From NCBI RefSeq assembly GCF_024703895.1, contig NZ_CP087968.1, forward strand, positions 1,736,001 through 1,800,000: a stretch of DNA of 64,000 nt, written 5' to 3'. How positions within the stretch are numbered: the first letter of the stretch is position 1; the number at the start of each line of letters is the position of its first letter. Source of the DNA: Nocardioides sp. B-3. GTDB lineage: Bacteria > Actinomycetota > Actinomycetes > Propionibacteriales > Nocardioidaceae. The translations under genes were made by a program, and so were the position numbers. The notes beneath the pieces are model-generated. The model was not told the origin of the DNA. It was given only the letters and a program-made list of their open reading frames with translations, and ran no database searches. Shown piece after piece: positions 30,823 through 39,714 of the stretch.

Positions 30823-31955
30823 CAGCGACGCTTCATGTAGAGGTCGAACGCCTTGTAGAGCGGCTTGTTCAGGGGCAGGTCCCACTCGCCGACATACTCC
30901 ACGGCCTCGCCGCCGGTGCCGACCTTGAACTGGATCAGCCCGACGTGGGAGTCGGACGAGTCGAGGGTGTCGGTGATCCCGCGCAGGTCGTAGACCTCGG
31001 CCCCGTTGGCCAGTGCGTCGCGGATCATCTCCCACTGCACGGCGTTGGAGCCGCGGACCTCGCGCTTCTCGGTCGAGCTGGCGCCGTAGGAGTACCGGGC
31101 GTGGGTGCCGACCCGGATGGCGATCGTGCTCGCGACCGGGTCGCCGTCGTGGCGGGCCAGCCAGAGCGTGATCCGGCCGGGTGCCTCGGCCGACAGGGCG
31201 TCGAACATCGTCTCGAAGTAGGCGAGGCCGCGCGGCGTGAAGTGGTCACGCTCCGCGGTGTGGACGTAGAGGTCGTGGAAGGCCTTGAGGTCCTCGCGCG
31301 TGCCCTGCTCGACGACCACGCCCTCCTTGGCGGCCTTCTTGATGTTGCGACGCCAGAGCTGGTTCATGCCCTTGAGCACGTCGTCCTCGGACTTGCCGGC
31401 GAGGGGGATGACGAAGTTGTACTGCGGCTGCCCGGCGGCGAACCCGCCCTCGACCGCCTGCGGGCGCCAGCCGCCCTCGTGCAGCTGCGCGACCACGGCC
31501 GCGCCCTCGCGGGAGCGCTCGAGGGGGCGATGTCGGTCAGGCGGCGGACGGACTCGTCGGCGATGCCGTCCTTGATCTGCGCGGCGCTCCAGCGCCGGGT
31601 GATGACGGGCGGCCCCATGCGTACGCCGAAGGCCCCCTGCCGCTTCGCGTGCGCGGCCATCGGCTCCAGCCGGGCCGCGAGGTCGTCGTCGGTCCAGTCG
31701 ATGACCGGGCCCTCGGGCAGGTAGGCCAGGGAACCGCTTCAGCTTGGGCAGCTGGCGGTAGAGGACCAGCGCGGCGCCCCGGATGTCCGAGCCACGAAAC
31801 CAGCCGATGCTCTCGGCTCGCCACTCGGGCTTCACCTGCGCCCACGCCGGCGTCTGCAGGAAGCTGGCGCTCGGGCGTTCGGCGATGAAGGCTGCGTGCT
31901 CCGCCGTCGTGATCGTCCGGACGGTGAGCGGCTGCGGATTCGACGGGGGAGTCAC
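30822..31955 (-). CDS. FemX/FemAB-family peptidoglycan interpeptide transferase (two indels)
   Basis: Transfers an amino acid from aminoacyl-tRNA to lipid II. GTG 31955 gives TPPSNPQPLTVRTITTAEHAAFIAERPSASFLQTPAWAQVK, a typical FemABX start. Indels near 31733 and 31525 break the first GNAT-like domain; the second is intact: QYNFVIPLAGKSEDDVLKGMNQLWRRNIKKA, YEDLYVHTAERDHF-like segment, VRGSNAVQWEMIRDA and YDLRGITDTLDSSDSHVGLIQFK. It ends LNKPLYKAFDLYMKRR. About 378 residues. Adjacent alanine racemase-like gene supports a cell-wall amino-acid role. Confidence 0.85.
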   Translation of the reverse strand: MTPPSNPQPLTVRTITTAEHAAFIAERPSASFLQTPAWAQVKPEWRAESIGWFRGSDIRGAALVLYRQLPKLKRFPGLPARGPGHRLDRRRPRGPAGADGRAREAAGGLRRTHGAARHHPALERRADQGRHRRRVRPPPDRHRPLERSREGAAVVAQLHEGGWRPQAVEGGFAAGQPQYNFVIPLAGKSEDDVLKGMNQLWRRNIKKAAKEGVVVEQGTREDLKAFHDLYVHTAERDHFTPRGLAYFETMFDALSAEAPGRITLWLARHDGDPVASTIAIRVGTHARYSYGASSTEKREVRGSNAVQWEMIRDALANGAEVYDLRGITDTLDSSDSHVGLIQFKVGTGGEAVEYVGEWDLPLNKPLYKAFDLYMKRR

Positions 31956-32002
31956 CGGGCCACGGTATCGGCTGGGTGCCCGGGCCCAAATGAAAGACGG
32001 CC

Positions 32003-32025
32003 GGACACGACCCCCGTGCGTGTCC
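32003..32025. terminator. Hairpin downstream of the endonuclease IV gene
   Basis: GGACACG ... CGTGTCC, a 7-bp stem extended by flanking GC pairs, 35 bp beyond the endonuclease IV stop and upstream of femX. Confidence 0.55.
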
Positions 32026-32059
32026 AGCCAGCTCTCTACATACCCAGACGCAGGGGACT

Positions 32060-32896
32060 TCAATCAGGTTGCATGTAATCCGGACAAATCTTTGCGGACC
32101 TCACAGCCGCTGCCGCAACCGAGGCCACGTCGTCGACGTGCTCGGCGGCCGCCCCCGGCGTCTCCAGCACGACCGGGGCGCCCGCGTCGCGGATGACGGA
32201 GGCGAGCAGGTCGGCGTCGATCTTGCCGGCGCCGAGGCTGGCGTGCCGGTCCGCGCCGGAATCGAACTCGTCGCGGCTGTCGTTGCAGTGCACCGGGTCG
32301 ATGCGCCCGGTGATGGCGAGCACGTCGGCGACCACGGTCTCGAGCGGGTTGCCGCCGGCGTGCGCGTGACAGGTGTCGAGGCAGAAGCCCACCATGTCGG
32401 CCTGTTCGCAGCCGCTGATCGCGTCCCACACCCCCGCGATGCGCTCGAGGTAGCGCGTCATCGCGTTGTCGCCACCAGCGGTGTTCTCGATCAGGATCGG
32501 GATCTTCAGGTCGGTGGCGTCGATCGCCTTGCGCCAGTTGTCGAAACCGATCGTGGGGTCGTCGTCCTTGTTCACGTGGCCGCCGTGCACGATCAGCCCC
32601 TTCGCCCCGATCTCCGCGGCCGCGTCGACGTGCTGCTGGAGCAGCTTGCGGCTCGGGATCCGGATCCGGTTGTTCGTCGTCGCGACGTTGACGATGTAGG
32701 GCGCGTGCACGTAGAGATCGATGCCGGCCTGCTCGGCGGCGGCCTTCAACGCGGCGGCGCCATCGGCGTACTGCACCTCGGGGCCCTTGTAGCCCTGCGG
32801 GTCGCCCAGGAAGAACTGCACCAGCGGCACCTCGCGTGCCTGTGCCTGCGCGATCGGGTCGGCCCGGTCGACGTGTGCGCCAATCTTGATGCTCAT
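32060..32896 (-). CDS. nfo: Endonuclease IV (deoxyribonuclease IV)
   Basis: AP endonuclease of base excision repair, a three-zinc TIM barrel. ATG 32896 starts SIKIGAHVDRADPIAQAQ. Metal-ligand motifs: VHAPYIVN, IVHGGHV, ILIENTAGG, GFCLDTCHAHAGG, PVHCNDSRDEF, GADRHASLGAG and VVLETPG, in the family order. 278 residues, frame intact and normal length. Stands alone between two hairpin structures. Confidence 0.92.
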   Translation of the reverse strand: MSIKIGAHVDRADPIAQAQAREVPLVQFFLGDPQGYKGPEVQYADGAAALKAAAEQAGIDLYVHAPYIVNVATTNNRIRIPSRKLLQQHVDAAAEIGAKGLIVHGGHVNKDDDPTIGFDNWRKAIDATDLKIPILIENTAGGDNAMTRYLERIAGVWDAISGCEQADMVGFCLDTCHAHAGGNPLETVVADVLAITGRIDPVHCNDSRDEFDSGADRHASLGAGKIDADLLASVIRDAGAPVVLETPGAAAEHVDDVASVAAAAVRSAKICPDYMQPD

Positions 32897-32960
32897 GACC
32901 TCAGGCTATGCGGGCCCGCGGACAGCCCGCCCGTGTGCCGTCGTTCGCGAACCCCCGGTT

Positions 32961-33045
32961 CGCACAACGAAGGCAGTTCGCGCCCCGACCGGCGCCGCTG
33001 AGCGTGCGCCACCTCCGGAGATTCGCGAACTGCCTTCGTTGTGCG
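32961..33045. repeat. Long intergenic inverted repeat (second type)
   Basis: A perfect 22-bp inverted repeat with core GCACAACGAAGGCAGTTCGC (arms 32961-32982 and 33024-33045), 41-nt spacer with a short inner GGCGC/GCGCC stem. It lies 73 bp downstream of the kinase stop. Unrelated in sequence to the 72-bp repeats. Confidence 0.8.
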
Positions 33046-33117
33046 GGCGCGGCATTTCCGGGTCAAAGCGGCAGGAACCGACATTGGGGGTCTACGGCGC
33101 CCTCTTGTGGATGGACC

Positions 33118-34024
33118 TCAGAGCAGTACGCCGACAACGACCGCGACACACAGCGCGACCACACTCGCGCAGGCCGCGAGGACGGCCCGAGCAGCCCAGT
33201 CCGGCTCGGCGGACGGCTGGGCGCCGAGCCGGTCGGTGACCTGCGGGCCGTCCTCGAAGGCGATGTCGAGGCGGCGCAGCAGCCGCAGTGCCGCGTCGGC
33301 CGTGGCCAGCCGCTGCTCCGGGTCGACGACGAGCAACCGCTCCAGCAACGGTCGCAGCGGACCGGAACCGATCGCCCCCCGGCGCTCCGGCGTCAGCCCG
33401 GTGATCAGCTGGAGACCGACCCGGCCGACGGAGTAGAGGTCCCGGCTCGGGTCGGGTGGCGCGCCGCGCGCCTGCTCGGGCGCCATGTAGCCCTCGGTGC
33501 CGATCGCCCCGGGAACGGTCGTGTAGCGGGCATCGGCGATCGGGGCGGCCACCCCGAAGTCACCGAGTCGCAGGTGTGGCGGCTGGTCGACGGTCGGTTG
33601 CAGGAGCAGGTTGGCCGGCTTCACGTCGCGGTGCACCAGCCCTGCCGCGTGCACCGCGGCGAGCGCCGACAAGAGCTGCTCGAGCAACGCTGCGGCGTAC
33701 CCGACCGGGAGGGGGCCGTGCTCGTCGAGGAGGTCCCGGACGGATCCGCCACCGACGAGGTCCATGGCGAGCACCACGAGGTCGTCGTCGGCTGCCCAGC
33801 TGATCGGGGGCGACGACGTGCGGGTGGCGCACGCGGACCGCCTGCTCGCGGACGAAGCGGATGAGCAGGGCGGCGTTGTGGTGACCGAGGACCTTGACCG
33901 CGACGACCTCGCCGGTGCGCTCGTCGCGGGCCCGCCAGACCGATCCCATGCCGCCCGCGCCGATCTGGTCGAGCATGAGGTAGCGGCCGGCGATGACGGT
34001 GTGGTGGAGCGGCGCCGTACGCAT
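33118..34024 (-). CDS. Membrane-anchored Ser/Thr protein kinase (one indel)
   Basis: Hanks-type kinase. ATG 34024 starts RTAPLHHTVIAGRYLMLDQIGAGGMGSVWRA (Gly-rich loop), VVAVKVLG holds the ATP lysine, and an indel near 33808 breaks the N-lobe. The catalytic loop HRDVKPANLLL, DFGVAAP and GTEGYMAPEQARG are all canonical, so activity is expected. A C-terminal membrane helix (AVLAACASVVALCVAVVVGVLL) ends the protein with nothing outside. About 302 residues. Substrates unknown; it is monocistronic and divergent from rpsF. Confidence 0.9.
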
Positions 34025-34197
34025 GGGAACGACGTTAGCCGCGCGGCGCGATCCGTGCGTCCGGTCATCCACAGGCACGGATTTCCGAGCATGTCCGTGG
34101 CCGCTGTTAACCTTGCCTGTCGCCCCCGTCCAGTGGGGGCACATCCTCCTGCCACGGAACGTCCGTGGCCGCCTGAGTCCGAAGGAGGTAGCCACGC

Positions 34198-34491
34198 ATG
34201 TCGCGTGTCTACGAAGTGATGGTGATCCTCGACCCCAGTCTCGAGGAGCGCACCATCGAGCCGTCCCTCGACAAGTACCTCAACGTCATCCGCAAGGATG
34301 GTGGCACCGTCGACAACGTCGACGTGTGGGGTCGCCGCCGTCTGGCCTACGAGGTCAAGAAGAACGCCGAGGGCATCTACGCCGTCATCTCGCTGACCTG
34401 CGAGCCGGCCACGGTCAAGGAGTTCGACCGCCAGCTCACGCTCAACGAGTCCATCCTGCGTACGAAGGTCCTGCGTCCCGACGCGAAGTGA
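34198..34491 (+). CDS. rpsF: 30S ribosomal protein bS6
   Basis: Small-subunit protein pairing with bS18. ATG 34198 is preceded by a strong GAAGGAGG site. 97 residues: [54 protein letters not shown]. Frame intact. Starts the rpsF-ssb-rpsR-rplI operon, in the order found in most actinobacteria upstream of dnaB. Confidence 0.97.
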   Translation: MSRVYEVMVILDPSLEERTIEPSLDKYLNVIRKDGGTVDNVDVWGRRRLAYEVKKNAEGIYAVISLTCEPATVKEFDRQLTLNESILRTKVLRPDAK

Positions 34492-34589
34492 GGCGTGGCC
34501 TCCGGGCCGCATCTCATGACCTTTGTCGGTGGTTGCCGTCATAGTGGCCATCGACATCACTGATCAGTTGACTTCTAGGGAGACCTGAC

Positions 34590-35202
34590 ATGGCAGGCGA
34601 GACGATCATCACCGTCGTCGGCAACCTCGTTGACGACCCGGAGCTCCGCTTCACCCCCTCGGGTGCCGCGGTGGCGAACTTCCGGATCGCGTCGACGCCC
34701 CGCACGTTCGACAAGCAGAGCAACGAGTGGAAGGACGGCGATGCGCTGTTCCTCTCCTGCTCGGTGTGGCGCCGGGCGGCGGAGAACGTCGCCGAGTCGC
34801 TGCAGCGCGGCATGCGCGTCGTCGTGCAGGGCCGACTCAAGTCTCGTCAGTACGAGACCCGCGAGGGTGAGAAGCGCACCGTCTTCGAGATCGAGGTCGA
34901 AGAAGTCGGTCCCTCGCTGAAGTACGCCACGGCCAAGGTCACCCGCGCCAACCGCTCCAGCGGTGGCGGTGGCTTCGGTGGCGGTGGCCGGGGCGGCGGA
35001 CAGGGCGGCAACGCCCCGGCCGACGACCCGTGGGCGACGCCCGCTCCCGCGCAGGGTGGCTACGGCGCCCCGCAGGGTGGCGCTCAGCCGGCACAGGGCG
35101 GCAACCGGGGGCGGGTCGTACGGCGGTGGCGGCAACGCTGCCCCGGCCAACGACCCGTGGGGTGCCCCCGGCGTCGGCGGCTCGCAAGAGCCTCCCTTCT
35201 GA
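34590..35202 (+). CDS. ssb: Single-stranded DNA-binding protein (one indel)
   Basis: Coats ssDNA in replication and repair. ATG 34590 starts [35 protein letters not shown], with the OB fold to about residue 115 ([34 protein letters not shown]). The tail is Gly-rich ([15 protein letters not shown]). An indel near 35113 breaks it; corrected, it reads [18 protein letters not shown] and ends GSQEPPF. That tip keeps the terminal PPF but lacks the usual DDDIPF acid run. About 204 residues. Confidence 0.95.
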
Positions 35203-35289
35203 TCAGCAGCACAACCCGTCCGTAATCACCTCAACCATTCCGCCCCTGTCTCTTTGGCAGGGCCGGGCTTCTAGAAAGGAAGCACCACA

Positions 35290-35525
35290 ATGGCCAAGGC
35301 AGTGATTCGCAAGCCCAAGAAGAAGGTTTGCCAGTTCTGCAAGGAGAAGGCGACCGGTGTCGACTACAAGGACGCCACGCTCCTCCGCAAGTTCATCTCC
35401 GACCGAGGCAAGATCCGCGCGTCGCGTGACCGGCAACTGCGTCCAGCACCAGCGGGACGTCGCGATTGCGGGTCAAGAACGCTCGCGAGGTTGCGCTTCT
35501 GCCCTACACGTCCACCGGTCGCTGA
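35290..35525 (+). CDS. rpsR: 30S ribosomal protein bS18, zinc-binding form (indels)
   Basis: ATG 35290 follows GAAAGGAAG. Starts [43 protein letters not shown]; the CxxC pair plus the later Cys and His in [10 protein letters not shown] indicate the zinc-binding paralogue. Indels near 35423 and 35470 interrupt the frame; corrected, it ends [17 protein letters not shown] at 35525, the normal length of 78 residues. Confidence 0.93.
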
Positions 35526-35539
35526 GAGGAGCACGAGAC

Positions 35540-35986
35540 ATGAAGCTCATCCTGACGCAGGAAGTTGACGGCCTCGGCGCCCCCGGCGACGTGGTCGAGG
35601 TCAAGGACGGCTACGGCCGTAACTACCTCATCCCGCGGGGCCTCGGCCTCCGCTGGACCCGTGGTGGCGAGAAGACCATCGAGTCGATCAAGGCTGCCCG
35701 CGCAACGCGTGCCGCCCGCGACTCGGACCACGCGGTCGAGATCAAGAACAAGCTCGAGCAGGCTTCGGTCAACGTCAAGGTCCGTTCCGGTGAGGCCGGT
35801 CGCCTGTTCGGCGCCGTCACCACCGCCGAGATCGCCGACGCGATCACCGAGACCTCCGGTGAGAAGGTCGATCGCCGTACCATCGTGATCGCCCAGCCCA
35901 TCAAGTCGCTCGGTGCCCACGAGGTGTCGGTCAAGCTGCACGACGGAGTTGCCGCCAAGGTTTCTCTCAACGTCGTTCCGGCCTGA
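35540..35986 (+). CDS. rplI: 50S ribosomal protein bL9
   Basis: Large-subunit protein with two globular domains joined by a long helix. ATG 35540 with GAGAGGAG upstream starts [39 protein letters not shown]; the C-terminal domain has [15 protein letters not shown] and [24 protein letters not shown]. 148 residues, frame intact. Last gene of the operon, followed by a terminator. Confidence 0.97.
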   Translation: MKLILTQEVDGLGAPGDVVEVKDGYGRNYLIPRGLGLRWTRGGEKTIESIKAARATRAARDSDHAVEIKNKLEQASVNVKVRSGEAGRLFGAVTTAEIADAITETSGEKVDRRTIVIAQPIKSLGAHEVSVKLHDGVAAKVSLNVVPA

Positions 35987-36002
35987 CGCTCGTTTCACAC
36001 GT

Positions 36003-36036
36003 ACGGCCCGTCTGCTCCTCGGAGCGGGCGGGCCGT
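36003..36036 (+). terminator. Terminator of the rpsF-rplI operon
   Basis: ACGGCCCG ... CGGGCCGT with an inner GCTCC/GGAGC stem, then TTCTGTCGTTTC, 17 bp after rplI. Confidence 0.85.
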
Positions 36037-36075
36037 TCTGTCGTTTCTGGGTGTTGCTCCGCCACCGCCCCCAAC

Positions 36076-36147
36076 ATGTAACCGGCGTTTATCTGCACTG
36101 AACGGCCCATGCAACGGCCGGTCAGTCTCGGTAAACGCCGGTTACAT
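36076..36147. repeat. 72-bp double-hairpin intergenic repeat, copy 2
   Basis: Outer arms identical to copy 1 (ATGTAACCGGCGTTTA at 36076-36091, complement at 36132-36147). Inner stem ACTGAACGGCC / GGCCGGTCAGT has one mismatch and a loop containing GCAA. It follows the rplI terminator and reaches the 3' end of the convergent secreted-protein gene. Confidence 0.85.
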
Positions 36148-37296
36148 CGGGTTGGGCGGAGCTCAGCCCCCGGAAGACGTTGGTCCGGGCCACGATCGCG
36201 TCGAGGAACACCGGCTTGTTGCGGCTGAGCACCTCGATGATGATCCGCCCGGTGCGCGAGCCCCCGGTAGCGGTTGAGCACCGGGAACTCCTTCTGCGCG
36301 GAGCGCGGCCCGGCGAGGTTGACCACGCGCCAGTTGGTCGCTCCCACCTTGACTCGCACCTTTCCGTACGACGGTGCGGTGGGTGCATACAGGCGCAGCT
36401 CGCCGACCCGCTGCTTGGGCAGGACGAGGCGGGCGCCCTTCTTCTTCGACTTGACCAGCGTCTCGTCGAAGGCGCCGGCCTTCGTGACCCGGGAGAACCC
36501 GCGCCGGCGACGCAGGTCGGTCGGGACGTAGAACTCGGTCACCTGCGACCACGCGCTCGGGGTGCCGGCCTTGTCGACGCTGCGGGCGCGGAAGAAGTGC
36601 CGTCCCGAGGAAGCGTCGGTGTAGCGCCGGGCCCCGGGCGTGCAGGGCGTGCCCTCACCGTCGACCTCGCACTCGAAGACGACGTCGGGCTCGTTGCTGT
36701 TCAGGCGGATCCCGACGCTGCGACCGATCACGACCGGCTGCTGCGGTGTCTGTTCGTCGTACAGGTCGGGGTTGACGAACGACACCGGCGCGACGGTGTC
36801 CCGGCCCCACGTGAGCACCGCGGGCGAGGCGTCGAAGTCGTCGCCCGGCTCCTCGTCGGCCCCGAAGACACGGTAGGTGAACGCCCGGTCGGCGGTGTCG
36901 ACCGCGCGGACCCGGGAACGCATAGGCCGCCTCGGAGTCGACGAGGCCCTCGTAGGTGCGCGGCGAGGTGCACGCAGTCCAGTCGTGGGCCCGGGTCGGC
37001 CCGTCGAGCTTGCACTCGAAGCCGAGTGCGCCGGTGTCGGCGTCCGTGTGCGCGCCGGTGAAGGCGAAGCCCATCGTGCTGGTCGCGACCCAGCCGCCCG
37101 CGTTGGGTGGGGTCGACACCGCGGTCAGTGAGGTCTCAGGCGGCACGGTGTCGTCGCAGCCGGGTTGGAGGAGCCCGGCGGGCGGCTCGGACAGGCAGTC
37201 GGCCGCGGCGGAGGCCGGCCCTGCCCGGGGCACCACGACCAGCACGCTCGCGGTGAGGGCGAGCGTGGTGATGACGCCCAGACGGCGCGTACGCAT
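36122..37296 (-). CDS. Secreted Ig-like/beta-sandwich repeat protein (three indels)
   Basis: GTG/ATG at 37296 gives a signal peptide (RRLGVITTLALTASVLVVVPRAGPASA), then repeated units around FECKLDG and FECEVDGEGTP with conserved Cys pairs (TACTSPRTYEGL, GTPCTPGARRYT), as in actinobacterial extracellular proteins. Indels near 36918, 36265 and possibly 36170. The C-terminal part (RGFSRVTKAGAFDETLVKSKKKGARLVL) forms another beta domain. As read, the last eight codons and the stop come from the palindromic repeat; an indel in the G run near 36170 would instead end it at NVFRG. Function unknown. Confidence 0.7.
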
Positions 37297-37349
37297 GCAG
37301 ACTCCTGAGGACTCGGCGGCCTCCCGTGACGACCGCGCGTGGCCCTAGG

Positions 37350-37859
37350 TTACGAGCCGGGTGCCCACGGGCGGTTGGCATAGGTGAAGAGCAAGACGAT
37401 CTGGAGGAGTACGACGACTCCCGCCGCGGCATAGACCGACGCCATCAGGTCGTCGGCGTCCGCGGCGAAGACGAGCACCGGCGCGATCGCCAGCACCCCG
37501 TTCAGGACCATGGCCGTCCGCAGCCGGGCCCGGGCCCGCTGGTCGCCCGCGGCCCCGGCCAGCTCGGACAGCTGGTGGCACAGCAGCACGCAGAACAGCA
37601 CCTGCGGCAGGTTGACCGCCCAGCGCAGTGACGGGTCGCTGTCCTCGAGCAGGTCCTGCGTCGCCGGGAACCAGACGACGCAGGCGACGAGCAGGGCACC
37701 GACTGCCGGGGCCCGGAGCGTTGAGTGGTCAGCGATGCGGCGTACGCCCCAGATGACAAGCAGCCAGCCGACCGGATCGGCGAGCGCGTCGTAGCCCGCG
37801 AACTTCGCCACCAGCACCACGATCACCAGCCCCATCGCGACGGACTGCAGTGGCTTCAC
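37350..37859 (-). CDS. Small polytopic membrane protein
   Basis: GTG 37859 overlaps the MATE gene stop (GTGA), which decides the start over ATG 37892. 169 residues with about five membrane segments (SVAMGLVIVVLVAKFAGYDAL, AVGALLVACVVWF, LPQVLFCVLLCHQLS, AMVLNGVLAIAPVLVFAA, AAGVVVLLQIVLLFTY). No family recognised; coupled to the MATE exporter. Confidence 0.7.
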   Translation of the reverse strand: MKPLQSVAMGLVIVVLVAKFAGYDALADPVGWLLVIWGVRRIADHSTLRAPAVGALLVACVVWFPATQDLLEDSDPSLRWAVNLPQVLFCVLLCHQLSELAGAAGDQRARARLRTAMVLNGVLAIAPVLVFAADADDLMASVYAAAGVVVLLQIVLLFTYANRPWAPGS

Positions 37860-39180
37860 GGTCGAGAGATTAGCGACCCCGTCACCAGCCACGCGTCGCT
37901 GCGTGCGCGTCGGGTCAGCAGGACGAAGCGCGCGCCCATGAACACGACGACCATCGCGACCCAGACGGGGACGAGGCCGCCGGGGCCGCGCGGCCGGGGA
38001 GGGCGGCGGGGGCGTAGAGGGCGAGGACGCCGAGGCCGGCCCATGCGAGGTAGCGGCCGTCGCCCGCGCCGATCAGCACGCCGTCCAGCACGAAGACCAC
38101 GCCGGCGATCGGCTGCCCCAGAGCGGCGACGAGCAGGATCGGCACGAGCAGTCGGTGCACGTCGGAGTCGGGCGTGAAGAGCGGGCCGAGAACGGGGGAG
38201 GCTGCGGCAAGGAGGAGTCCGCTGGCGATGCCCGCCCCCCAGCCCCACTGGACCATGCGTCGAGTGAGCCGACGGGTGCCGTCGATGTCGCCGGCACCGA
38301 GGGCGCGTCCGGTGATGGCCTGCGCGGCGATCGCGAGCGCATCCGGGGCGAAGGCGAGGAAGGTCCACAGCGTGATGGCGATCTGGTGCGTGGCGAGGTC
38401 GACCTCGGTGTCCCGCCCGCGCGATGGTGACGGCGTAGGTGCCGACGAGCAGGCAGGCGCGCAGGGTGAGGGTGCGCAGCACGAGCGGAACGCCGGTCCG
38501 GGCGGCGACCGGGATGCCGCCCTTGTCGGGGGTGAGGGGCGCACCGTCGTGGCGGGCGGCGCGGACCACGACGGTGACGAGCACGGCGGCGCTGGCGACC
38601 TGCGCCAGCACCGAGCCGAGCGCGGGAGCCCGCGATGCCGAGGTCCGGGCCGTAGACGAAGACGACGTTGAGGATGATGTTCGCGATGTTGCCGCCGATG
38701 GCGACCCACAGTGGAGTGCGAGTGTCCCGGAGTCCGCGCAGCACTCCCGTGGTGGCGAGCATGAGCAGCAGCGGCGTCGTCCCGAAGATCGCGATCTCGA
38801 GGTACGCCGTCGCCCGGTCGCTCACCGCGTCGCCGGCGCCGAAGAGACCGACGAGAGGCCGGGCGAAGACCGCCCCGGCGACGGTGACGACCGTGCCGAT
38901 CAGGACGGCGAGCCAGCAGCCGTCGATGCCCCGGGTGAGTGCGCCCCGAAGGTCACCGGCGCCGAGGTGGCGAGCGACGCTGGCGGTGGTGCCGTAGGCG
39001 AGGAAGACGCAGAGTCCGACCAGCGTCTGCAGCACGGCACCCGCGATACCGAGACCGGCGAGCTCGGTGGTGCCGAGGTGTCCGACGATCGCCGCGTCCG
39101 AGAGCAGGAAGAGCGGCTCGGCCACGAGCGCGAGGAACGCCGGCACCGCCGGGCAGGATCTCGCGGTCCGTTGACGTCAC
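37856..39180 (-). CDS. MATE-family (DinF-like) efflux protein (three indels)
   Basis: Cation-coupled multidrug exporter family. GTG 39180 gives TSTDREIL; an indel near 39150 leads to PAFLALVAEPLFLLSDAAIVGHLGTTELAGLGIAGAVLQTLVG, the MATE start. GTTPLLLMLATTGVLRGLRDTRTPLWV is a typical first-half signature; the second half includes THQIAITLWTFLAFAPDALAIAAQAITGRALGAGD. Indels near 38630, 38420 and 37985. It ends ARSDAWLVTGSLISRP at 37856. Twelve helices expected, about 440 residues. Substrate unknown. Confidence 0.88.
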
Positions 39181-39549
39181 CGGGTAAATGTAACAGCCAA
39201 TTGCGCCCCAAGCCCATGACACATCCGATGGTCGGGTGATTCGGGTAGTCCGTTCGGACTACCTGTGCATGACCGGTGCACAACGTGGTCCAGACAGGGC
39301 GATCCGGCGCCATGTCGACAAACCGACCGGCCACTTCCACATGCCGAGAAGGTGAACGAACTCTTTGCCGACTGATTTTTCTCCACAGGTGAATCTGGGT
39401 GTTTGTGCAGGTCAGCCAGCTGTGCGGAGCGAAGATCGCAAGGTTGTCCACAGCGGCGTCCCCAGTCGATGCACCGGGGCAGGCGTGTCGTCCACTCCTC
39501 TCGGGCAGTTATGCACATGGCCTGTGGATAACTGGTAGGAGGACGCACC
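39181..39549. promoter_or_regulatory. dnaB upstream region with clustered DnaA boxes
   Basis: 369 bp between MATE and the dnaB operon. It holds TTCTCCACA (39379-39387), an exact TTGTCCACA (39444-39452), TTATGCACA (39509-39517) and, inverted, a perfect TTATCCACA (TGTGGATAA at 39523-39531): four DnaA-box-like sites in 153 bp, the last 19 bp before the first start codon. No convincing gene lies here. Possible DnaA control of the replicative helicase. Confidence 0.6.
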
Positions 39550-39714
39550 GTGGAGAGCGTACAGGTCGCGCAGTTCCGCGCGATGTGGATCGCGGGGCTG
39601 ATCATTGTCGGGGCGGCGTGGTATGCGCCCCATCTCCATCGATGTCGGTGCCGTGCCATACGTTTCGACCAAGGTCGAGGCGTCCAGTTTTCTAGCAGTG
39701 AGGATCTCGGGTGA
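39550..39714 (+). CDS. 54-residue membrane peptide coupled to dnaB
   Basis: GTG 39550 has an excellent AGGAGG site 7 bases upstream. It reads ESVQVAQFRAMWIAGLIIVGAAWYA, one short membrane helix, then a basic, Cys/His-containing stretch (HLHRCRCRAIRF) and a polar tail. Its TGA overlaps the dnaB GTG (GTGA), so it could couple dnaB translation. No known family; it may be a leader peptide. Confidence 0.5.
   Translation: MESVQVAQFRAMWIAGLIIVGAAWYAPHLHRCRCRAIRFDQGRGVQFSSSEDLG

Noticed and set aside
33118..34024. The kinase as a PknB-type receptor with PASTA domains
   Set aside because: The protein ends right after its membrane helix and has no extracellular domain.
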